Below, in pieces: positions 1-5,390 of a stretch of 5,390 bases of DNA. The translations under genes were made by a program, and so were the position numbers. The notes below the pieces were generated by a model. The model made no database searches and was not told where the DNA came from. It saw only the letters and a program-made list of their open reading frames with translations. The stretch's first letter is position 1. Each line of letters begins with the position of its first letter. Location: NCBI GenBank assembly GCA_039798005.1, contig JBDKGV010000237.1, positions 1 through 5,390 of the forward strand, written 5' to 3'. The DNA comes from JBDKGV01 sp039798005 (GTDB taxonomy: Bacteria > Fibrobacterota > Fibrobacteria > UBA5070).

Positions 1-839
1 ACGTCGTCCACCACCGGGGGCAAGGCGTGCAGGAACACGCCCGCGGTGTCCAGCATCCGGTCCACCTTGCCGTAGATCTGATCCAGGTCCTTGTCGGAGG
101 TCTGCAATCCGCCGTGCACGACGCGCAGCCCTTGATCGACATTCGCCAATGCCTGTCCGGCATTCCCCGAGAGGTCGGCGACGGTGTTCATCATCCCGAT
201 CAGGGCGTTCAAGTCGTCGAAGGTCTTCATGATCCGGCGGCTTGCCGGGTCGTGGAGGGAATCGCCGTCGATCCAACCGTCGGCCGCATCGTGGATGGCG
301 TTGATCCTGCCCACCAGCACTTCGATCTGGCTCATCGTCTCGGCGATGCCGGGCTGGAATATGCCGGGAATGGTGGCTCCGTCCGTGACCAGAGCGGAAT
401 CCACCGAGCCTCGATCCACCACGATCACCCGCTGGCCCATCAGCCCTTGCGGGAAGTTGATGGCATGGGCGTCGCGCCGGATCTTCTGATAGCTGAAGAA
501 TTCCAACAGGACGCGCGCGCCGTCGTTCAAGGGTTCGATGTGATGGACCCGTCCGACCAGTACGCCGCTCATCACCACCGGATCGTCGTCCTGAAGCGCC
601 GAGATGGCCTCGCCGTCGTGGGCGAACTCCACCCAAACCATCTGCTGCCCCGACTGGGTCACGTTCCACAGGCGCCACGAATAGGCAAGCATGCCAAGCA
701 GCACAAGGCCCGTGACGGCATAACCGATGGAACGGGCATCGCGCAGGCGGTAGAGGATGCGATCCCAAGCCCTGAGAATCGGATTCTTCGACAGGCCCGA
801 AGGGCGATAGCGACGGCGACGAGGGCGTGGCGAAGTCAC
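1..839 (-). CDS. MCE/MlaD-family lipid-transport protein, 3' end beyond window
   Basis: This open frame runs without a stop to the left edge and gives the first 279 residues. The start is a GTG at 839-837, chosen because a GGAGAG Shine-Dalgarno-like run lies about 6 bases upstream and no better start is in frame. Seen: an Arg-rich, basic N-terminus (residues 5-12, RPRRRRYR), then one hydrophobic segment at about residues 37-55 (GYAVTGLVLLGMLAYSW), giving an N-in single-pass anchor. An MCE domain follows at about 66-145, with the typical element DPVVMSGVLVGRV (86-98) and the later GLMGQRVIVV (132-141). After about residue 165 it is helical with amphipathic stretches, as in MlaD/PqiB-type proteins whose helices build a periplasmic channel or needle. 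Known of the family: MCE proteins are the substrate-binding, periplasm-spanning parts of ABC lipid transporters between inner and outer membrane. The usual permease and ATPase partners are not in the window. Family is confident; subtype (MlaD, PqiB or YebT class) cannot be decided without the C-terminus. Confidence 0.85.
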   Translation of the reverse strand, partial: MTSPRPRRRRYRPSGLSKNPILRAWDRILYRLRDARSIGYAVTGLVLLGMLAYSWRLWNVTQSGQQMVWVEFAHDGEAISALQDDDPVVMSGVLVGRVHHIEPLNDGARVLLEFFSYQKIRRDAHAINFPQGLMGQRVIVVDRGSVDSALVTDGATIPGIFQPGIAETMSQIEVLVGRINAIHDAADGWIDGDSLHDPASRRIMKTFDDLNALIGMMNTVADLSGNAGQALANVDQGLRVVHGGLQTSDKDLDQIYGKVDRMLDTAGVFLHALPPVVDD

Positions 840-1073
840 GACGAACTCTCCATGCAGGCGAAAAGGAAGGAACGAGAGACGAGGGACGACCTCCGGATTC
901 CGGAAGTTCCCTGCGATGCACCGGAATGTCGGCAAGTCATGGGCATTGTCATGGAAGATAACCCGTCCAGCCGCGATTTCTGGAAACTTTGAAGTCCAGG
1001 CAACGTTGCCCGTGGAGTCGCCGCCGGACCTTGGCCGCCGGAGCGCGCACGGAAGCGCCCGATGCCCCCCTCA
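840..1073. other. Non-coding spacer between xylanase and MCE gene
   Basis: About 234 bases with no convincing gene. On the minus strand it is the 3' flank of the xylanase gene and the 5' flank of the MCE gene. It holds a 12-bp perfect palindrome (999-1010) and a direct repeat of CCGGCGG on the transcribed strand a few tens of bases after the xylanase stop. A clear sigma-70 promoter or a hairpin followed by a T-run was not found. A 38-codon frame at 952-836 overlaps the MCE start but has no ribosome binding site and is not called. Confidence 0.5.
999..1010. promoter_or_regulatory. 12-bp perfect palindrome, possible operator
   Basis: GGCAACGTTGCC is fully self-complementary with a central CG. 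It lies 160 bases upstream of the MCE gene start and 64 bases past the xylanase stop. Palindromes with a central CpG flanked by AA/TT are typical of LacI/GalR-family operators, but that assignment is inference from the shape of the site alone. A 12-bp palindrome can also arise by chance. Confidence 0.25.
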
Positions 1074-2213
1074 TCACTGCCAGCGATCCAGCACTTTGAG
1101 CATCGAGTCGCGGGCCGGTTTGGGTTCGATCTTCCTGTCGTAGTAGAGCGGCGTCGCGCTTTCCTTCCAACTGACGAGGTCGGTGAAGCCCCATGTGACG
1201 AACGCCGAGACCCCCGTTTTCAGCAAGGTCGCGGTCAAGAGATCGGCGTACAGCTTGGCCTGCCGCGCCTCCTCTCCGGGCTTCATGGCGATGTCGGCCT
1301 CGGTGACCTGCACCTCGAGCCCCGCTCCAATCCACCGGTCCACGCTTGCGGCGATCGCCGTGTTCGAGAAGGTGATTCCGGGAAAGGACCGGTCCAGCCA
1401 AGCGAGGTCGAAATGGCACTGCAACCCGATGCCGTCAATGGGCACGCCCCGCGCCTGCATCCCCGTCACGAAGCGATAAATCGCATCACCCTTTGGGTTG
1501 GGGTACTCGGCGTGGTAATCGTTGTAGAAAAGCTTGGCTTGCGGGTCGGCCGCCCGCGCCCACCGGAAGGCCTTTTCCGGATAGTCATCGCCGAGCGTCC
1601 ATCGCCAGAAATCCTCACCTGATTTCAGGAAATCCGCTCCTTGGGGCCGCAGACCAAAGGAATCGCTTACGGTCGGGTCGTTGGGCCCGATCGCTTCGTT
1701 GACCACATCCCAAGCGATGACAAGCCCCGGATAGTTGGTCTTGTAATGCGACATGACCTCCGCGACGTACCATTCCACCAAGCGCGCGACATCGTCCTTG
1801 GCGTACTCCCCGGCGGTGAATCCTTCCACCAGCCACGGCGGAAGCGAGCGGTGCCACAGCAGGGTGTGGCCACGCATCTTCATGCCATGGGCCACGGCCC
1901 AGTCGGCGATCTGGTCAGCCTTGGTGAAGTCGATCCGCTGCTCGGCCACCCAGAGGCTTGCCATCTTCATTTCCGATTCCGGCACGATCAGATTGAACTG
2001 ACTGGCCAGCACCTCTTCATAGCGGCGCGACAGTTCGGGCTGGGAGGTGTTGAACAGCGCCCCGTGGACCACCGCCGTCCCGAAATACTTGCCGTGCGAG
2101 GTGGCAGGGGCACGCAGGGACCTGGCCGTGACCGATGGCGCCGGAGGCTCCACCGCAGCGCAGGACCCCAGCAGGAAGGGGATCACGAGAATCATCGAGT
2201 TCCACGCGTTCAT
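1074..2213 (-). CDS. GH10 endo-1,4-beta-xylanase, predicted lipoprotein
   Basis: A 379-residue glycoside hydrolase family 10 enzyme, expected to cleave internal beta-1,4 bonds of xylan. The start at 2213 is preferred over the longer frame from 2300 because GAAGGG precedes it at about 6 bases and translation then opens with a signal peptide. The longer start would overlap hicB and add a polar extension. Residues 1-17 are hydrophobic and end in the lipobox LGSC (15-18), so Cys18 should be lipidated and the enzyme anchored to a membrane, probably the outer one or the cell surface. A short Pro/Ala/Ser linker (about 19-40) leads into a single catalytic domain (about 41-378). GH10 hallmarks are all present: GHTLLWH (115-121), WDVVNE with acid/base Glu173, FYNDYH (228-233), GIGLQCHFD (261-269), TEAD with nucleophile Glu305, and VTWGFTD (339-345). 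No carbohydrate-binding module is seen. Domain length is normal and both catalytic residues are intact, so it should be active. The gene ends in tandem TGA TGA stops. No SusC/D or other xylan genes are in view; its upstream neighbour is hicB, 47 bases away. Confidence 0.96.
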   Translation of the reverse strand: MNAWNSMILVIPFLLGSCAAVEPPAPSVTARSLRAPATSHGKYFGTAVVHGALFNTSQPELSRRYEEVLASQFNLIVPESEMKMASLWVAEQRIDFTKADQIADWAVAHGMKMRGHTLLWHRSLPPWLVEGFTAGEYAKDDVARLVEWYVAEVMSHYKTNYPGLVIAWDVVNEAIGPNDPTVSDSFGLRPQGADFLKSGEDFWRWTLGDDYPEKAFRWARAADPQAKLFYNDYHAEYPNPKGDAIYRFVTGMQARGVPIDGIGLQCHFDLAWLDRSFPGITFSNTAIAASVDRWIGAGLEVQVTEADIAMKPGEEARQAKLYADLLTATLLKTGVSAFVTWGFTDLVSWKESATPLYYDRKIEPKPARDSMLKVLDRWQ

Positions 2214-2260
2214 TCGACGCCCTTCGTCATCGCCCGTCCGGCGACATTGCGGATTGGAAA

Positions 2261-2596
2261 TCAGGTGTGGGCGGCTTCCAGGAATTTCTCCGCGGCCCAC
2301 TGGTTGAGGCTCTTGCCTTCCGCGGCGGCAGCATGGGCGGCCACGGAATGCACCTCGGGAGAAACCCGCAGCATCATGCGTCCGGAATAGTGACGCTCCG
2401 GTTCAATGCCTTTCTCTGCGCACATCTCCAAGAAGACCTTGAGAGAGATGGCTCCCTCTTTTTCCAGTTCGGCCGGGCTGTTTCCGTAGAAGTCCGCCCC
2501 GCCATTGAGTCCTTGGAACTCGCCACGGAAGGTTCCGATCTCGGAATCGTAGCAGATGGTCGCCTTGTACTTGCCGAAATTCATCGTGTTCTTCAT
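2261..2596 (-). CDS. hicB: HicB-family antitoxin
   Basis: A 111-residue antitoxin of the HicAB type II toxin-antitoxin system, expected to bind and neutralise the HicA mRNA interferase and to repress its own operon. The start at 2596 is chosen because its ATG overlaps the hicA stop as ATGA (2593-2596) and a GGAG lies about 7 bases upstream. An earlier ATG at 2623 lies inside hicA and has no good ribosome binding site; an in-frame ATG at residue 5 is also possible. Layout fits the family: an N-terminal HicB fold (about 6-60), with YKATICYDSEIGTFRGEF at 10-27 and FYGNSPAELEKE at 36-47, then a ribbon-helix-helix DNA-binding region (about 72-108) containing RMMLRVSPEVH (73-83) and KSLNQWAAEKFLEA (95-108). 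The protein is full length and looks intact. Overlap with hicA implies translational coupling, which keeps antitoxin output tied to toxin output. Confidence 0.93.
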   Translation of the reverse strand: MKNTMNFGKYKATICYDSEIGTFRGEFQGLNGGADFYGNSPAELEKEGAISLKVFLEMCAEKGIEPERHYSGRMMLRVSPEVHSVAAHAAAAEGKSLNQWAAEKFLEAAHT

Positions 2597-2847
2597 GGCT
2601 TCACTCCGTTCACTTCCAACCATTTTCGGATGCTTGCCACCGCACCCTTGTCGGTGTCAGGAGACGGATGCGGGCGATGGAACACGCGCACCTCTCCGAA
2701 AAGAAAGACTCCGATTCGTGACCCTTCCCGCTCGGTGATCTCGGCACCAAGGTGACGGAAGAGGGCTTCGATGGACGACCACCGGATCCCGCCTTGTACC
2801 GGCCGGGCCCAGATCGCCACCAAGGTCTTGTAATGCGCCGCCTTCAT
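2593..2847 (-). CDS. hicA: HicA-family toxin (mRNA interferase)
   Basis: An 84-residue small basic toxin of the HicA family, which in characterised members cleaves mRNA during translation through a double-stranded-RNA-binding-like fold. Seen: KTLVAIW (7-13) and IRWSSIEALFRHLGAEI (21-37) form the first strand/helix region. EGSRIGVFL (41-49) and VRVFHRPHP (53-61) form the central sheet. DKGAVASIRKWLEVNGV (66-82) is the closing helix. This matches the HicA subgroup ending in an FHRPHP/DKGAV pattern. The Gly-Ser-His in which classical HicA carries its catalytic His is Gly-Ser-Arg here (42-44), so His57 or His60 are the remaining His candidates. The gene is first in the operon, in canonical hicA-hicB order. 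No Shine-Dalgarno sequence precedes the ATG; the probable -10 element sits so close that the message may be nearly leaderless. Confidence 0.9.
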   Translation of the reverse strand: MKAAHYKTLVAIWARPVQGGIRWSSIEALFRHLGAEITEREGSRIGVFLFGEVRVFHRPHPSPDTDKGAVASIRKWLEVNGVKP

Positions 2848-2874
2848 TGCATATATGATAGCATTTTATGCAAT
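2846..2874 (-). promoter_or_regulatory. hicAB promoter with 8-bp inverted-repeat operator
   Basis: Perfect arms ATTGCATA (2874-2867) and TATGCAAT (2853-2846) are separated by 13 bases, and the inner arm runs into the hicA ATG. Between the arms, on the minus strand, is an extended -10 element, TGCTATCAT (2863-2855). A second possible -10, TAAAAT, lies at 2868-2863. No good -35 match is seen at the usual distance. The A+T-rich stretch stands out from its G+C-rich surroundings. HicB proteins with a ribbon-helix-helix domain are known to autorepress by binding palindromes over the hic promoter; assigning this site to HicB is inference from position and symmetry. Confidence 0.6.
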
Positions 2875-2932
2875 CATCGTGTGGCGGATTTTGAGGTCAC
2901 ACACACCGAATTCCTGCTGCAATCGGGGCACC

Positions 2933-2950
2933 TCCCGCCCTATGGCGGGA
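2933..2950. repeat. GC-rich hairpin, 7-bp stem and 4-base loop
   Basis: TCCCGCC and GGCGGGA pair perfectly around a CTAT loop. It lies about 100 bases past the stop of the large helical/nuclease gene and about 85 bases before hicA. It could help end or stabilise the upstream transcript, but no T-run follows on the minus strand, so it is not called an intrinsic terminator. Confidence 0.55.
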
Positions 2951-2986
2951 CCGGGCTGCCTGCCGGGCCACCGCCACCTTGTTCTC

Positions 2987-3006
2987 GGGCGAGGCATGCC
3001 TCGCCC
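2987..3006. repeat. 20-bp perfect palindrome, possible dispersed repeat
   Basis: GGGCGAGGCATGCCTCGCCC is self-complementary over all 20 bases and lies 48 bases after the stop codon of the large gene. On the minus strand GTAGG precedes it. Its form (short, G+C-rich, intergenic, palindromic, next to other inverted repeats) resembles REP-like dispersed elements, but whether it recurs in the genome cannot be seen here. As RNA it could fold into a hairpin in the 3' untranslated region; it lacks a T-run. Confidence 0.5.
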
Positions 3007-3053
3007 CTACCGAGGCGGGGGTCCCGGGCCTGTCGGCCGGCATCCCTGGCGCG

Positions 3054-5390
3054 TCAACGCTTGCGTGCCGTCAGATCGATACCGATGACGTCGATCGCAT
3101 CGATGTTCGGGAAACGACCCTTGATCGATTCCCAATGTTCTTGCAAGGCGGGCACCAGTTCCTCAAAGCCAAGGTGTTTGCGGCCAATGCGCCATTTCTT
3201 TCCGGCCTTCTGATTGATCAAGAGGAAAATCCCTCTCGCAGAACGACGGTCTCGCAAATAGTCGCCTCCGAGCTGGTTCTCAAGTCGTTCGACAAGCTTG
3301 TTCCCTGTCCATTTATTTGCAAGCTTCAGCTCAATAGGCACGGGCTCATTGAAACCCATTCCATCCATGCGAAGGTCTGGTCGCTTGCCGTCGGCAAGTT
3401 CGACTTCAGGATTGACATTGTATCGGCTCTTTGATTGTTGATCAAGAGTGCTGCAGATGAATAGGCGAATGTCGGTTTCTATTGTCTGAAGCAACGTGCT
3501 GGCGACGCTAAAGTCCCCATTCTCCCACTCGTCCTTCAGATCGAGGAGACGCAGCTTGGCGAGCTCTGCGAGCTCCTTGTGGCAGCGCGGTGTTCGCTCA
3601 AGGTTAAGCTGGAAATCTCGCACCTGCTCTGGCTGCCAGACATCGAGATCTCCCTCATGCTCCGCCTTGGCTTTGGCCCGCTTGAGGATCCAAGCACGCA
3701 TATGAGGATTGTGAGTTTCTGCGGCGATGTCCTGAAGCGCCAAGTATGCATCCTTCCCCGGCATCTTTGTGAGGATCTCAAGGAAAGCTTCCCTGGCATC
3801 CTGCGCATAGTCCCGGAGGTTCAGAGAGTAGTCGCCTCCACGGGAACGGTCAATGTCCTCCTCGATCCGGATATGGTGGTGAGCCAATCGATGCAACTCC
3901 TTGAGATGCTTCGCCTCATGGAATGAGTCACGCGCGATCAAAGGACTTCTTCGTCGACTCCCGCCAATGCGCGAAATGCACTGCATCATGAATTCGATTT
4001 GGGAGTTGGGATCTTCCATGTTCCCAAGACATCGCTTCAAGGAGGCAATCCCTTTTTCTGGGGACGTGCCGATCCAGGCGGCATGCCAGCTTGCAGCATG
4101 CGCAGAGATCTCGGAAGAAATTTGACATTTTCTGTCGCACAGTTCCGCAATCGCCCCGCTTGGCAGCGAGGACTCCTGCAAGATCTTCAAGAGCGTGTCC
4201 AAGCTTTCCTGTCTCTTGGGCTCAATGGTGGAAAGCAGTTCAAGGATGCGAGGAGCCAGCCAATCCAATGACCATTGCCCCGCCCAAGTCAGGCGATCGA
4301 GGATATGGTGGAGCTTGGCATCCTGGGTTTCTTTATCAAGCTCATAGTGAATCTCTTGCAGCAGGAAATGTCCAACCACATCGGGAAAACGATCGAACAC
4401 ACCGGCAAACCACGCTGGAAAGCCATTCATTTCAAAGGAAGCGTATCGACAGGCACGAGCCGCATCCTTTGGTGTCAGAGTGTCCAGCCAACCAGACTCT
4501 TCCTTGGATTCGATCGCAAGCCCCGAAAGTCCAACGAGGGTGGCGTATGTGACGCTGTCCGGTGCGGCACCTTCGGAGCGGATCTGCGGCTCATGGTGGC
4601 GCCAAAAATTGATCGCAGCATCACGGTAGAATCGAGCCACATCGCCGCCAAATTCAATTTCCAAGGCCCGCCAATTGGCGGTACTCCAATGCGAATGGTT
4701 GGACTCCGATTGGAGGCAGATTTGCTGAAGACTGATGACTTCAGGATTGGGACAACCTGGATCTTCAGCAACTGACCGTTGCAGCACTTCGAGATTCGCT
4801 TTGATGGAATCGCAATACTCTGATCGTTTGCGACTTGTTTCAGCTTCCCGGGCTTCCCTCTCGATTTTCCACTGCTCGACTTTTTCAAGCTGACCAGGCT
4901 CTGTTTGAATTTCGATTGGCGGTGCAGTGCATTGCTCCAGTAGCGCTGACAACTCAGGGCTACTGGATGCGACCTCTTTGAGCTGCTCCAACCAAGCTGT
5001 GGGCCTTTCCGCTTCACAGTAGAGATGGCATGCCAGAGACAATGCCAGCGTGCGATCGTCTTGCGACTTCTTGCAAACAATGGCTTCAAGCATCCATGGG
5101 AAAAGGATCGGGTCGGCTTGAAATAGCGAATGGAAAAGAGCTTGGTGCCAATCAATCTGCGGCTCCAGTGGCTGCTTTGCCACGCGCATCAAATCGACTG
5201 AATTCCAAAAATGCGCCAGACTCAATTCAGGCCACTCTGAGATCAGCGAGCGCAAATCGTATTTCAGCTCCTTGGGGGCTGAGCCGAATTTTCTGGCAAT
5301 GCCGTAGAGATGAAGCACGGACAATGCGGCGACATCCAGGGCAGCAGCATGCCGATCTTGGATCAGTCGAACCATGGCTTGGCAAGCGTG
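3054..5390 (-). CDS. Large helical protein with C-terminal PD-(D/E)XK nuclease-like domain, 5' end beyond window
   Basis: The frame is open to the right edge, so at least 778 codons are seen and the true start lies outside; the first ATG in view (5375) probably is internal. Residue numbers count from that Met. I do not recognise a named family. About residues 1-600 are predominantly alpha-helical, rich in Leu, Ala, Glu and Trp, and look like HEAT/ARM-type solenoid. A charged helical stretch (about 160-200) may be a coiled coil. Residues about 610-773 (bases 3548-3054) match the PD-(D/E)XK nuclease pattern: VNPEVEL (654-660), RPDLRM with Asp667, PIELK with Glu682 and Lys684, and ENQLGGDYL with Gln701. 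The family's usual hydrophobic strand follows (GIFLLIN, 715-721) and a final strand reads VIGIDLT (763-769). All nuclease core residues appear intact. No P-loop or membrane segment is visible in this part. Known: nuclease tails on long helical-repeat proteins occur in STAND/NACHT-type and other defence proteins; placement beside hicAB agrees with a defence role, but this is inference. The gene's G+C is lower than its neighbours'. Confidence 0.75.
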   Translation of the reverse strand, partial: HACQAMVRLIQDRHAAALDVAALSVLHLYGIARKFGSAPKELKYDLRSLISEWPELSLAHFWNSVDLMRVAKQPLEPQIDWHQALFHSLFQADPILFPWMLEAIVCKKSQDDRTLALSLACHLYCEAERPTAWLEQLKEVASSSPELSALLEQCTAPPIEIQTEPGQLEKVEQWKIEREAREAETSRKRSEYCDSIKANLEVLQRSVAEDPGCPNPEVISLQQICLQSESNHSHWSTANWRALEIEFGGDVARFYRDAAINFWRHHEPQIRSEGAAPDSVTYATLVGLSGLAIESKEESGWLDTLTPKDAARACRYASFEMNGFPAWFAGVFDRFPDVVGHFLLQEIHYELDKETQDAKLHHILDRLTWAGQWSLDWLAPRILELLSTIEPKRQESLDTLLKILQESSLPSGAIAELCDRKCQISSEISAHAASWHAAWIGTSPEKGIASLKRCLGNMEDPNSQIEFMMQCISRIGGSRRRSPLIARDSFHEAKHLKELHRLAHHHIRIEEDIDRSRGGDYSLNLRDYAQDAREAFLEILTKMPGKDAYLALQDIAAETHNPHMRAWILKRAKAKAEHEGDLDVWQPEQVRDFQLNLERTPRCHKELAELAKLRLLDLKDEWENGDFSVASTLLQTIETDIRLFICSTLDQQSKSRYNVNPEVELADGKRPDLRMDGMGFNEPVPIELKLANKWTGNKLVERLENQLGGDYLRDRRSARGIFLLINQKAGKKWRIGRKHLGFEELVPALQEHWESIKGRFPNIDAIDVIGIDLTARKR

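Noticed and set aside
836..952. 38-codon minus-strand frame whose TGA overlaps the MCE GTG start (GTGA)
   Set aside because: The overlap would suit a coupled leader peptide, but no ribosome binding site precedes its ATG, and the peptide has no recognisable features. It is likely chance.
27..992. 321-codon plus-strand open frame
   Set aside because: It is antisense to the MCE gene, is rich in His, Asp and Arg with no recognisable domain, and the minus-strand frame has clear MCE motifs and a membrane anchor. It is a high-G+C shadow.
949..1419. 156-codon minus-strand open frame
   Set aside because: It overlaps the C-terminal half of the xylanase in another frame; its composition (Arg/Gly/Ala-rich) is typical of a frame-shadow.
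2214..2300. Longer xylanase start at 2300 adding 29 residues
   Set aside because: It would overlap hicB, place a polar extension before the signal peptide, and ignore the well-spaced GAAGGG in front of the ATG at 2213.
1641..2390. 249-codon plus-strand open frame
   Set aside because: It is antisense to the GH10 gene and the hicB end, which have intact catalytic and family motifs; the translated product has no family character.
2933..3006. Intrinsic terminator for the large gene
   Set aside because: The hairpins are strong, but no T-run follows them on the transcribed strand, so they are listed as repeats only.
4475..5155. 226-codon minus-strand frame inside the large gene
   Set aside because: It is an alternate frame of the large helical protein, very rich in Ser, Arg and Lys, with no domain; the enclosing frame is longer and ends in a recognisable nuclease domain.

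Overview
The window (about 60% G+C over much of its length) reads as chromosomal DNA of a Gram-negative bacterium with an outer membrane. The evidence is an MCE/MlaD-type lipid-transport protein with an N-terminal membrane anchor, and a xylanase with a lipoprotein signal. A free-living, polysaccharide-degrading group such as Verrucomicrobiota would fit, but this is only an inference. All five genes lie on the minus strand, so transcription runs from high to low coordinates.

In transcription order: (1) 5390-3054 is the C-terminal part, at least 778 codons, of a large protein whose start lies beyond the window. It is mostly alpha-helical, with a charged helical segment, and ends in a recognisable PD-(D/E)XK nuclease-like domain. 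(2) 3053-2848 is a non-coding spacer with a 7-bp-stem hairpin, a 20-bp perfect palindrome, and a probable promoter/operator in front of the next gene. (3) 2847-2261 is a complete hicA-hicB type II toxin-antitoxin operon in the canonical toxin-first order, with an ATGA overlap. (4) 2213-1074 is a GH10 endo-beta-1,4-xylanase with a lipoprotein signal. It starts only 47 bases after hicB, with no visible terminator. (5) 1073-840 is non-coding. (6) 839-1 is the N-terminal 279 residues of an MCE/MlaD-family protein that runs off the left edge.

The window has two parts. The left part is ordinary envelope and carbohydrate metabolism (lipid trafficking, xylan degradation). The right part looks like accessory or defence DNA: a toxin-antitoxin pair beside a large helical-repeat protein with a nuclease tail, the latter with visibly lower G+C (about 50-55% in rows counted by hand). 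The large protein is the best candidate for something under-described. Its N-terminal half, which would show whether it is a STAND/NACHT-type sensor, is missing here. No RNA genes, CRISPR arrays, transposases or integrases were seen.
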